Of a stretch of DNA of 64,000 nucleotides, positions 1-13,200 are shown in pieces; position 1 is the first letter of the stretch, and every line of letters starts with the position of its first letter. This stretch comes from Onchocerca lupi (lineage: Eukaryota; Nematoda; Chromadorea; Rhabditida; Onchocercidae): positions 62,001 through 126,000 of the forward strand of contig JAOVVO010000135.1 in NCBI GenBank assembly GCA_028564675.1, in the 5' to 3' direction. A program made the translations under genes and the position numbers. Below the pieces are notes generated by a model. That model saw nothing but the letters and a program-made list of their open reading frames with translations. It had not been told where the DNA came from and did no database searches.

Positions 1-276
1 TCTTCTTTCTGTTATTTTACTTTTTTTTTTGTTTGCTTCTCTAAAAATCAACCTTGAAAATAAGATATTTTAGCTAAAGTAACTTAGGTTGTAAGCAACT
101 TTAATAGCAACAAGAGCAGCATTAGCTGTAGCTAAAAATTTTTTTTTTTTTGCCTTCATGGTGTATCGTTTTCAAAAACTTTTCGAAAACTTTTCATCTC
201 TGCCATCTTATCGCTTCTTAAAAAAAAAAAAAAAAAAAAAAAAAGAAAAAAAAATTTTCTTTTCTTAAAACTTTTA

Positions 277-307
<31 letters not shown>

Positions 308-348
308 ACCTTCTCTTTCAATTCCAATTCCCTCCCATTTACAACATT

Positions 349-355
349 TATAAAT
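349..355 (+). promoter_or_regulatory. TATA-like box upstream of the myosin gene
   Basis: TATAAAT just after a 30-base CT tract and a short GC-richer stretch (ccctccc). Such a box is common in muscle structural genes. In DNA this AT-rich chance matches are frequent, and it lies about 810 bases before the ATG, so a non-coding first exon would be needed. Confidence 0.25.
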
Positions 356-415
356 ATGAAATTCTATGCAACCTATTTGTTTTGGTAGAGTGAAGAAGGA
401 AGACAGATGAAGGCG

Positions 416-484
416 AGTTTGAAAGCTCGAGCTCGAATTTGAGCTTGAAGTTTAGTTCAAACTTAGAGCTCGTGCTTTCAAATT
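416..484. repeat. Imperfect inverted repeat upstream of the myosin gene
   Basis: The left arm has TTTGAAAGCTCGAGCTC and the right arm GAGCTCGTGCTTTCAAA, with further pairing towards a short loop near 449-454. GC content is higher than its surroundings. Confidence 0.65.
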
Positions 485-1164
485 AGCTGATACGGCTGTT
501 CTATCAGGAATGTGTGAATTGGTGTTATCTGTAGATAGAGATATCTGTGGGTGGTATGTATCGTCGGAATATGTATTCTATTTATTTATGTTAAATGTTG
601 TAAAGTTAGGAAGTTAGGAAGGATGGATGGATGGAAGATTTTGAGAAATGTGAAGAAGTGAGAAGAAAATTTTCGGAATGCTAAATATTACATTTCAACC
701 AATCATTTTACACGTCAAAACTTTTCAAACCATTCATTTCTTCATCTTCTTTCTTCTAGGCTCGTTCTAAGGTATTTTCCTTACTTGAAATTGAAAGTAA
801 GTGGATTGAAAAAAAAAAAAAAGAAAGAAAGAAAGAAAAGAACGGTGGCAATTAATTTCGGAATCAAAATAATTTCGATTATCAAAATTAAGAAAGGCGT
901 AAAGTAAGTTTTTGTTTTATTTTCTTGTTTGATGAAAATAATAATTTAATTTAATTAAAAGTTGCAAATTTATTTTTTCATTCATTTCTTTCATTCAAGC
1001 TTGAATTCTTATATAAGAAAAAAAAAATTGAATTAATGAGTTAATTAATTCGAATATTTTCGCTTATATTGCGATTTTTTATCAACAATAATATGCAATC
1101 ATAATTGATATAACAATAATTACATAGGCCTTTTCTGGAAGTGATATCAAATTAATTATCAATC

Positions 1165-1227
1165 ATGGATTACGAAAATAATCCAGCATGGAAATATCTG
1201 CGACAATCACGCGAACAAATGATCGCG
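1165..1227 (+). CDS. Myosin exon 1, residues 1-21
   Basis: Begins MDYENNPAWKYL, the usual short N-terminal helix of nematode muscle myosin. An in-frame TAA twelve bases upstream of the ATG excludes a longer start. It ends GCG|gtatgt. The following intron of 2.4 kb is the longest in the gene and holds GC-richer islands. Confidence 0.93.
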
Positions 1228-4200
1228 GTATGTTTCATTTCCTTTTCTTTTTTTTTTTTTTGTTTGCTTTTTTTCGCTTCTTATTTATTTAATTAATTAA
1301 TTAAATTTATCTTTTTAACATGAATTTTCAATTTTTATTAAATTTTGATAATTTTAATTGAAAATAAGGTAAAGTTAATAAAACCAAATAATCATCGGTG
1401 AAGTTGATAATTTTTATTTTATAATATTAAGTTTTCAGTCTAATAGATTATCGTATTTTTATAGTTTAATAAAACGATTGAGTTAATAAAATAAATTTTA
1501 AATTTTCTTATCATATTATCATAATCATGATGAAACACATGAATTATTATTCGAATTGTCTATTTTTCGAATTTCTATTTTTTTTTTTTTTTTAAACAGA
1601 TCATTAGATAATAATTTATCACCTATACGATTTAATAGTATACTTATAGTATATAAAATAAATTGCAGAAAATTTAATAATTTTTTTTGCAATTATTAAA
1701 ATTGATAATTATTAATCAACAAGTTAATTATTTTTTTAATTATTCTTTTACTACTTTTCTAATAATTTTTTTCATTCATTCATTCCATTCTAATCTTATC
1801 ATTATCATTCACAATCAATCCATCGTTTTACATATTATTATTTAGCTTTTTTTTTTCACTCATTTCATTTCGAATAACATTCGAATTATATTATTATTTT
1901 AATAAAAGGAATAAATTTCTAATATTTAATTAAAATTCAATCAAAATCATTAAAATCGATATTAATATATAATTTTCATCATATATTCTTCATTCATCTC
2001 TTCCATATGCACATTCAGAAGTATATCGCGGAACTCTCAGAAATGTGCCGCGGAACTTCCGGAATATACTGCAGATAAATCCTAATATAATATTAAGCTA
2101 AATTTTGCACCTATTCACACAATTATTCTTTGATATTTTTTAAAATGTATCAGAGATGGAATAAATTTTCAGAATTTATACATAAAAATTTCATATTTTA
2201 TGAATTTTTATTGGAAAGAAGAAAAAGTTATAGAAAGAAAGAAGGAATTGTAAATTTCACAAAAAAAAAAGTAAGAAAAAATTCCCGAAACTTTAAAATG
2301 GATTCAACCATTTCAATATGATTTTAGACTTCCGTATTATTTACTTTTGTCAAAAAAGAAAAAAAAAAAGAAAGAAAAAAACGAAAAAAAATATTTAGCT
2401 TTGAAGGTTTAGCAATCTAGGATGAAATGATAGAAAGTTCAGCTCGAAATACAGACAAATAAAAAAAAACTTGAGAATAAAAATAAAGTACGAAATGAAA
2501 TGAAATGACAAACAGATGGTTCGGACGTTTTGTTAGCAGCCCACGCAACGCTTACGAATTAAATAGTTCGCGAACTTCGGGCAAATGTTCCGGATGGAAA
2601 GAATAGAAGGCGAAAAAGAAGCATTTCAATCGTAAATACTTCAACCTTTTAAAAAAAAAAAAAAGTAAGGAAAAATTTAAAAAAAGAAAAAAAAAAACGA
2701 AAGAAAAATGTAAATAATATGATTTGAAAGAGTACAATTTAATTAGTAAATGAATTGTTGCAATTAACAAATAATATTTTCGAAATTAAAACAAACAGTA
2801 AATTCGTGTGTTCAATTAATTATAATATTTCATTTAAATTATCTCAACTTTTTTTCAGTTTATTTGATGACAAAAAAAAAAAAAATTAAATTTATGATCC
2901 TGATTTTGTTCTTTTTTTCTTTTTTTCTTTTTTTTTTTTTATAGAAAGATGAAAATAGTATAATTTTAAAAAATAATTTTAAATGAACAGATATATGTTC
3001 GAAAACTAACATATTAATTATATCCTGTATATTCATAATTAGAAATAATATATTAATATATTCGAAATTAATAATAATGCATTATACATTTGAAAAAAAA
3101 AATAATATCTTCGAAATTAAAACGAATAATGCAACCTAATTGTTAAATTTCTTTTAAATTATTTTGCTTTTTCTATTCTCAAATTTAAAATTTCAACCAA
3201 ACTAAATGAAAAAATCATAAAAACCGGTACCGAAATTCATTTTGTTTCTATAATTATAAAATTTTTAGTTCTTACTTCTATTTTTTTCTTTTCTTTTTGT
3301 TTATTTTTTTTCTTTTTTTTTTTACTGCTTCAAATCATAATTTTATTGTAACAATATTTTTTATCCGTTTTTTTTGTCTTTCTAAAATCTAACTTTACAA
3401 TTGCTAACGAAATCATGATTTATTTTTCTGTTTTTTGTTTGCTTTGGTCATTTTGTCTATTTTGAAAAATTAAATTGCAAAAAATTTGAGATTACCTGAA
3501 ATTAAGTTATTATTAAAGGTCACAAAGGTCATGTCAGAGCCGATTCAAAAAACGTTTTCATTGAAAATCACACATCTTTCAATGCTTTCTATTGAATAAG
3601 GCAAAAGATTCTATATGTGCGCAATTTTTAAGTTTTATTTATTAATTTTAGGATCAATCGAAACCATATGATTCAAAGAAAAACGTATGGGTTCCGGATC
3701 CGGAAGAAGGTTACGTTGCTGCGGAAGTTAAATCAAGCAAAGGTGATTCAGTTACCGCGGTTACTGTTCGTGGAAATGAGGTTCCTTTCATCCTATAATT
3801 TTTACCTAAATTTCAATAAATTTATTAAAAGAAAAAAAAATTCAAAATACATTTTTCAAATCAAAAAAATTTAATTATTTTCATTATTTTTATCTTTAAA
3901 TGAAATTGGCATGATTTAATTACATATCTAATTCTATGGCATTTTAATCAAAAAATTTTTCGATTGCTTTTTATCGAATTTTTTTTTTTTTTTTTTTGAT
4001 AGCAATTTAATGATTAAAGTTTTATAACTTCGTTTGTTTTCATTTTCATTTATTTAATTACACTGTAAATTTAATTAAACATTCATTGTTTTTGCAAGAA
4101 AGGTAAAAATTGAATTTAATGAAATTTTAATCGTGTTTTTTTCTCAGAAAAATTTGAACTCATAGTATTTTGTTATTTTTTATTATACAAAATATAAACA

Positions 4201-7200
4201 TAGAGAAGAAACAATTTTTGAAATGATACGTAACATTTGACGAAATATTCGTTAGAAAAAAAAAGAAAAGCGAAAATTTAGAAAATGCAAATTAAATTTT
4301 AATTACTTTCTTACAACAAACTATTAATTATTATGCATAACTTTGATTATTTATAATTTATTTTTATTTTTTTAATTTTTTAGGTAACATTAAAAGCGGA
4401 ACTTGTACAAGAAATGAATCCACCAAAATTCGAAAAAACGGAAGATATGTCAAATCTTACCTTCTTAAATGACGCTTCTGTTTTGCATAATTTGCGTGCA
4501 CGTTACGGTCAAATGTTAATTTACGTAAGTTATTTTTTCGCAATCTCGCATAATTTCTTTTTTTTTTTTTTTTTTGGAATTAAATTTTTCCTGCAATATT
4601 GAATTGATTTAAATAATTATTTGTAAGCCGTTGTTTTATTCATATTTCATTTCGACAAATTACTTTCATGTATCATTTTTCCAGCAAAAAAAAAAAAGTT
4701 AAAAAAGTTAAAAAATCCTTCATTTTAGGAAATTATTTTTTTAAATAACTTCTGCTTACTTTTTATATCTTAAAATTGAAGTGAAATTTTAATTGATAAT
4801 AATAACAACTTGTGAAATGAAAAATTTAAGTAAATAATTCATGCACATTCTTTTACTTCTCAATAATATTAGCTAAAAATTTTTCAAAAAATATCATTAT
4901 CATTAATCAAAATTTTCATTCTATTTTAAGATACATGTAAAATTTACTTGTTAAAATAGCTAGCTTGATGCATGCATGCATGCATGCAAACTTATTTCTA
5001 TGAATTGCATGCTAGTAAAAGAAAAAATTTATTTTTAATTTAAAATTTATTTTTACAGACATATTCGGGATTATTCTGTGTTGTCATTAATCCCTACAAG
5101 AGACTTCCAATTTATGAACCATCGGTAGCCGAAATGTATATGGGTAAACGACGAACCGAAATGCCACCTCATTTATTTGCTGTTTCGGATGAAGCTTATC
5201 GAAATATGCTGGTTGATCATGAAAATCAATCGATGCTAATTACCGGTGAATCTGGTGCCGGTAAAACCGAAAATACCAAAAAAGTCTTTTTTTTTTATTT
5301 TTGAAAAATTTTTTAAATAATAACAAAAATGTATGAAAGAGTAATGCATAAAGTTAGTTATATGATATAAAAATCTTCTATTTTCATTCATTAACTTATA
5401 AATAAAATTTTACAATTTTAATATGAAAAAATTGGAAACTTAATTAATTATATAAAAATCATTTCCATTGAAATTATTACATAATTTAATGATGGAAATA
5501 TAAAATATGACCCGAAAATTTCAAATTAAGTCAATCAAAATTATTATTAATGGATTAAAATTAAATTAAATTTTGAGCTTGACTAAAAGGTCAAATTAAA
5601 AAGTTTATATTAAATGAAATAATTCCATAGCTGTTAATAATTAGTAAAATCGCACATAATTGTATCCATATTACGGGATATTATTAATCGAAAATTTTTA
5701 TTATTAATAATATTTTTGCTTATATTTTAATGATTTAAGAAAATTATTCAACTGTTTCAATTACAGGTAATTGCGTATTTTGCAACGGTAGGTGCATCTC
5801 AACAAAGGACTGAAGCCGCAAAGGCTGGCGGCGACGCCGCAGCAGAAGCATCGGATCCGTCTAAAAAGAAGGTAACCTTAGAGGATCAAATCGTTCAAAC
5901 AAATCCGGTATTGGAAGCATTTGGTAATGCAAAAACTGTTCGAAATAATAATTCATCACGATTTGGCAAATTTATTCGAATTCATTTCTCAAAATTAGGC
6001 CGTGTCGCATCATGCGATATTGAACATTGTTAGTGATTTTATCATCTATTCTTTTATTCAAATTTAATTATAAATTAATAAAAGTGATAGTTTAATTATC
6101 AAAATTATTTTTTAATGATAAGTTTATCGTTTAATTTTGCGTAAAATTTAATGATAAAACTATAAAAGTGATACTTTAATTACCATAATTATCCATATTT
6201 AAATGAAATTTTTCTTGAATTCTCAAATATGCATTATTTTATTGGCTTCCTAATAAAATTTCCGTGTAATTAATTGGAAAATAATTGCTTAACTGTTAAT
6301 TTAAATTACTTTACTTTGAACTAACCAATCAATCAATTGATTCAATGATTTGATTTTAAAATTCTTCCCTCAATTTGTTTGAAATTTTCTGAAAATATAT
6401 TGTGCCATATTTTTAATATCATTGAATTTTTCTTATTTTCATGCAAGTAATTAAGCTTAGAATGCATGAAAATGCAAAAAAAAGTACTTGAAAATCATTT
6501 TTAGATATAATTTTAAAAGGATTTAAATTTTTAAAAAAATTTGAAGCATGCATTTATAACTTTTAATTACTGTGGAAATTTTAAATAGCCTAAAATTTTT
6601 GAAAAATTTTCTAAGCAATAAGTATGCATTAGAACTTTGTAACTTTTGAATGTTGCAAAATTTCAAACCATAAGTATAATCATTGAAATTTATAACTTTT
6701 AATTATTGCGAAAATTTGGATAGTTTTAAAATTTTCCAAAAAAAATTTTTAAATATTTTCATACATTTGAAACTATTTATAATTAAAATTTATAACTTTT
6801 AAGTAATATATTGAAACTTGTAACCTATCCATATATTAAAAACTTGTAACTTTTAATTATTTCAAAAATTTTATAAATTTTAAGAGGAAAAAGAAAGAAA
6901 AAAAGTTGCACATTTAATTTATTAATTTTTTTTTATTTTTCTAGATTTACTCGAAAAATCACGTGTTATACGTCAAGCACCTGGTGAACGTTGCTATCAT
7001 ATCTTTTATCAACTTTATTCCGATTTTATACCATCATTGAAAAAAGACTTATTATTGGATAAGCCATTGCAAGATTATTGGTTTGTTGCACAAGCTGAGC
7101 TAACAATTGATGGTATCAATGATAAGGAAGAGCATCAATTAACCGATGAAGCATTTGATATTTTGCATTTTTCACCGGAAGAAAAAATGGATTGTTATAA

Positions 7201-10200
7201 ATTAATGGCAGCAATAATGCATATGGGAAATATGAAATTTAAGCAACGACCACGTGAGGAGCAAGCGGAACCGGATGGAACAGATGAAGCGGAAAAAGCA
7301 TCACAAATGTACGGAATAAATCATGAAGATTTCCTGAAAGCATTAACAAAGCCAAAAGTAAAAGTTGGCAATGAATGGGTAAATAAGGGTCAAAATATTG
7401 AACAGGTAACATGGGCTGTTGGTGCAATGTCAAAAGGATTATATTCGAGAGTTTTTAATTGGCTTGTTAAAAAATGTAATAAAACATTGGATCAAAAGGG
7501 TATTTCACGTGATTTCTTCATTGGTGTATTGGATATTGCTGGATTTGAAATTTTTGACGTAAGTTATTTTGCAAAAAAAAAAAAAAAAAAAAAAAATTAA
7601 ACATTAAAAATTACTAAAAATTGTTATGAAAAAAAGAAAAAAATTGAATTGTTTTTTTTTTTGACTAGTTAATTTTTTTTTTTTAATGCAATTATTGTAA
7701 ATGTTTAAAATTTTGGATTAAGATAGAAGTTTTTTTTTTCTTTTTTTAATATTGATAATTTATTTGAAGTATCTATGAATAAATGATAAATGATGAAAGT
7801 AGTGTGATGAAGGAAAAGATTTTTGATAAAATTAAAACTTTTCTTCTTTGAATTTAAAATTATATATTTGAATTTTTTGACAAAAATCTGACAAAATATA
7901 ATTTAATTTTTTCTTAAATTGATGATTATTTAGAAGTAAAGTAAGAAATCATAGTTTTTTCTTTTTTTTTACAAATTCTTTATGTTTGATGACTTTGAAT
8001 AGAACAAGAGTTTTTTTTTTACATATATATTTGCAATTTATCTAAAATATCTCTAAATTAATTTATATCATATGACATAATTAATTTAAAGGAGAAATTT
8101 GCTAATTTTTTGATAAATTGTAAATATCATAAGAAACTTTTATTCAATGTCAAAATTATCAGATATAAATAATCACATATCATTTATTTCAATTAAATAT
8201 CACTTATATTAATTTAATTATTTTAAAAAAATTTCAAAATTGATTTATTGTATTCGAAATTAATCTATAATTTATTTTAATTTACAACTCACCTTAAATA
8301 TTCCGAAATAAATCATTATGTGGTAGAATTAAAAGAGAAATTTGTTAACTTTTTGATACATTAATTTTTTAATTATGTAACTAAATTTCGATAATTAATT
8401 TATTACAATCGAAACTGATGATATAATTTACTTATTTTTTCAGTTTAATTCATTTGAACAACTTTGGATTAATTTTGTCAATGAAAAATTGCAACAATTC
8501 TTCAATCATCATATGTTTGTGCTGGAACAAGAGGAATATGAACGGGAAGGTATTCAATGGACATTTATTGATTTCGGATTAGATTTACAAGCATGCATTG
8601 AATTAATCGAAAAACCGCTTGGAATTTTATCAATGTTGGATGAGGAATGTATCGTACCGAAAGCAACCGATCTGACGTTGGCGCAAAAATTAAACGATCA
8701 ACATTTGGGTAAACATCCTAATTTTGAAAAACCAAAACCACCGAAAGGTAAACAAGGTGAAGCGCACTTTGCAATGCGACATTATGCGGGTACGGTACGA
8801 TATAATGTATCGAATTGGCTGGAAAAGAATAAAGATCCGTTGAATGATACGGTGGTAGCCGTTATGAAGCATTCAACCGGTAATAATTTATTAAATGAAG
8901 TTTGGCAAGATTATACAACACAAGAAGAAGCTGCTGCTGCTGCTAAAGGTTTGTTTTGGAAATTTAGATTTTTTTTCATTAATTTAAGAATAAAAAAAAA
9001 ATTATTTGCTAAAATTTAAAAAATCCAAACTATTCATATAATAATTTTTAATTATTGAACAAAAGAAAATGGTTATAAAATTTTAAATCGAATTGTAATA
9101 TTAGCTTAATTTTTATTTAATCGGCTTCACCAAATTTTCAAATTAGATTAAAAATGATATCAATAAAATGTGTTTCAATAAATTATTTGTTAAAATTTAG
9201 AAAATTCAAACTATGAATTCAATAATTTTTAACTATTGGAAATAAGAAATGTTTATAAGATTTTAAATGGAATCATAATATTTGTTAGGGGGAGAAAAAT
9301 CTGATTAATTTGTATGTAACTTGAATTGTAGATTAATTGGATTGGTAATTATTACTTGCTATTGTAACTCTGCTAGGTCAGCAATAGATTTCATTCGATA
9401 TTATGCACAGCATCGTACTATACAAGTGTAAACAGTAAACGAATGATATACCATAAATATAAAACATACTAACAGTAGTTTTCTGCTGAATTCTCGCTTA
9501 TCTTATCATCGAAATCGCCTTAATGTTAAATTCAAATTGATTTGCCGCTCATATTGGTGTCAAAGGGACTGATTTGATTGAAAATGCCAATAAAATAGAG
9601 ATTGAGCTGAAAAAATTGCTCGATCACAAGCGAATGCAGAAAAAGCCACTCGCGCTGATTCCTCCAATGTTGCTGCTGACACTGATGATGCTCCCCTGAA
9701 AGCTCTCCTTTTATATATGATCATCCTTGGGTTTGATAAGTGGGCGGAGTTCGCACATTAGTCATACAAAAGATTGGTCATGAGAACAAAGGATAAGATC
9801 GGAAATTCAAGCAATCCTCATATCTTGAAATGTTTCGGAAAATTTATTGAGAGATCAATTCTTGCAAATTACTTGTGTTATTTCATTTTGTTTATCTTAT
9901 AAATATTTCGGTTTTATCAATTACCCATTTCCCGTTTATCAATTGCTTATAAATTCTAAAAACAAACTGAAAGACGAGAGGATAAAGACCGTTATTTCTA
10001 GATATAGATAAGTGGCTCATTTGCCTAAGAATATTCATAAATTCTTCTTCTATACAGATTACTTGTTATTTTATTTTGTTTATCTTATAAATACTTCGGT
10101 TTCATCAACTGATTCATATTTAATCGATTTACTAAGTTTTCCACTGAATTAAAAGTTTAAAAATGATATCAATAAGATGTGCTATCTTCCAAATATAAGG

Positions 10201-13200
10201 AAATAAAAAAAAAAGACTGGTCTAATTCGAGAAATTAATTTCCTTTGTGTTCTTTGATTAGAAAAATTTTTTGATATAATATTTGATATATCGAAGTTAT
10301 TTTGATAAATTTCCTAATCATAGCCAGATGAAGAATAAATTATAAGAGTGTAATATTTTTTCATCATTTCAAATCTTTCACAGAATATGATCATATAGTA
10401 TAATTTGTTCATATATGAATTATTCTTACCAAATGGCCGATAATAAAATCACTATATGTTGAATTTTTTGTGGGTAAAAAAAATGAAAGAATAAAAATTG
10501 TTAAAATCTATCAACAAACAAGAAAAAAAAGAAAAAAAAAGATTAATCTAAAATTCTTTATAAAATTGAATATTTTACTGAAATTTAACTATTTTAAATT
10601 TTCGAACTATACTTATATAATTTATAATTACTATCATTTTCATTTATTCAGCACTAATTTCAGATGGTGGAGGAGGAGGAGGCAAGAAAAAGGGTAAATC
10701 CGGTTCATTCATGACCGTTTCCATGTTATACCGTGAATCATTGAATAATTTGATGACAATGTTAAATATGACACATCCACATTTCATTCGTTGTATTATT
10801 CCGAATGAGAAGAAGCAATCCGGTTTACTGGATGCTTCATTGGTATTAAATCAGCTTACATGTAATGGTGTACTGGAAGGTATTCGTATCTGTCGTAAAG
10901 GTTTCCCGAATAGGTATCATTTTGATAATTTCCTTTCAATTAATTTAAAAATATTTTATTGACTTTTTTTTGATTTTAATATCAATTTTAAATTTGTCTT
11001 TAAATATAGCTTTATTAAATTATTAAAGTATATTTTACAAAAAAACTTTGAATTTTATCAAAAATTTTCGAATTAATTTTTATCCTTTCAATTGATATCT
11101 TTATTTAATATATAAAAAATGCTATTTGAAAAAAAGTTAAGAAGATATATGATACATAAAAGAAATATATGAAAATATATAATATATTTAAAAAAACAAA
11201 AATTTGTCTTAAAAATTAAAAATTAGTTAAATTTTCTTAATTATCAAATTTATACTCCCTTATAATTTTGAAATAGCTCATAAATTCCTTTTTTTTTTTT
11301 TTTTTTTTCAAATAAATTTTTATTTACAGAACATCACATAAAGATTTCAAGCAACGTTATTCAATACTTGCTGCGGATGAATCGGTGAGTAATGAAGATC
11401 CGAAAAAATGTGCGGAAGCAATGTTAAATCGAATTGTCAGAGATAATGTTTTGACGGAAGAAAATTTCCGCCTTGGTCAAACGAAAGTTTTCTTTAAAGC
11501 TGGTGTATTGGCACATTTGGAAGATGTACGTGATGAAGCATTACGATTGTTGATAACAAAATTGCAATCACAAATTAAATGGTACTTAGGTTTAACGGAT
11601 AAAAAACGACGTATCGCACAAAAAGCTGGCTTACTTATTGTACAACGTAATATACGTGCATGGTGTTCATTGAGAACATGGGAATGGTTTAAATTATATA
11701 CCAAAGTTCGACCAATGTTAAAAGAAGGTAAAGTTGCGGAAGAAATGGAACAATTGCAACAACAATTGACAACACTTGAAGAATCATTGAAAAAAGAAGA
11801 AAGTATACGCAAAAATTTGGATGAAAGTGCGAAAAAAATGGAAGCTGAAAAAGCGGAATTTTTTGCACAACTTGAATCTGTTAAGAATAATCTTACTGCA
11901 TCAGAGAAAAATCTTACACAAATGGAAAATGCAAAATCAGAAGCTGATAGAAGACTTGAGGTAAACATTTTATTGTAATTTCAATTTCTCTAAATTTCTT
12001 TTTTCTTTTTTTTTTTTTAATTTAATTTAATTATGTTTTTGAATTATCTTCTAATTTAATTTAAATGCCTTCTAGTTCATTTAGAATGTATTTTAATTCA
12101 ATCTGTGTTCTTCTAATTCAATTGAAATATATTCTAGCTCATTTGAAAGTTTCCTAAGTTTAATTTAAATGTATTCCATTCCAAGGTGAAATTGAATTAT
12201 CATCTTGATGATCAGAAAACCTATCATCAGTTTAACCCTTATCATGAGATATTTTAATTAAATTTAAGTTTTTTCTATTCCAAAGTGAAGTTGAATTCTC
12301 ATTATGTAGATAAAAAATCTAGTCTTAAGATGTGATGCTCTTGGCGGATTCTTGTATATTTCAAAACTTTCCCATTTTTCAGGAACTAAATGAACAACTT
12401 GCTGAATTTGAAGATCGAAATACAGAAATTCAACGATCAAGAAAGAAAGCTGAAGCTGAAATTGATGCACTAAGAAAGCAAATGCAAGATTTGGAAATGA
12501 GCGCACGTAAAGCAGAAATGGAGAGGCAGTCTAAAGATCATCAAATTCGTTCACTTCAAGATGAACTACAACAACAAAACGAATCACTTAATAAATTAAA
12601 CAAAGAAATTAAGCATCAACAAGAATTGAATAAGAAAATTACGGAAGATTTACAAGGTGAAGAAGATAAAACAAATCATGCAAATAAGATTAAATCAAAA
12701 TTGGAGCAAACGCTTAATGATTTGGAAGAAAGTTTGGAACGTGAACGACGTGCAAAAGCTGATAGTGAAAAGTCAAAGCGAAAACTTGAAGGAGAATTGA
12801 AAATTGCGCAAGAATCGATCGATGAAGCAACACGACAACGACGTGATTTGGAAAATAATATGAAACGTAAAGAAACCGAATTGAATGCTTTAAGTAGTCG
12901 TTTGGAAGATGAACAAGCAACAATTAGCAAATTGCAACGAAAAATTAAGGAATTACAAAGTCGTGCAGCAGAGCTGGAAGATGAAGTTAATGCTGAGCGA
13001 CAATCAAGATCAAAAAGTGATAAAGCACGATCAGAAATTCAACGTGAATTGGAAGAATTAAATGATCGATTGGATGAACAAGGTGGTGCTACAGCTGCTC
13101 AATTGGAAATTAATAAGAAACGTGAAGCTGAAGTAGCGAAACTTCGACGTGATATCGAAGAAGCTAATATGAATCATGAAAGTCAGCTATCTGCATTAAA

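Larger units (their letters stand above)
1..1164 (+). promoter_or_regulatory. Upstream region and 5' UTR of the myosin gene
   Basis: No coding sequence seen. It holds a CT tract at 277-306, a TATAAAT box at 349-355, a long imperfect inverted repeat at 416-484 and a GATG run near 622-636. Possible acceptors for a spliced or trans-spliced leader lie at about 1001 (cattcaag) and 1127 (acatag), but neither is a strong TTTTCAG. The transcription start is not determined. Confidence 0.4.
1228..3651 (+). other. Myosin intron 1, 2.4 kb
   Basis: Longest intron of the myosin gene. Most of it is AT-rich with A/T runs; two GC-richer islands and a DR3 element are listed separately. The short open frames at 2130-2321 and 2552-2770 are not coding: they are Phe/Lys-rich and lack splice or family support. 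Confidence 0.6.

Noticed and set aside
7200..7433. Antisense open frame over myosin exon 6
   Set aside because: Shadow of a conserved sense exon.
11477..11968. 163-codon open frame antisense to myosin exon 9
   Set aside because: Exact mirror of a coiled-coil-coding exon; serine/phenylalanine-rich shadow with no splice or start support.
12676..12930. Antisense and frame-shifted open frames over myosin exon 10
   Set aside because: They arise from regular heptad codon use; the sense frame is unambiguous.
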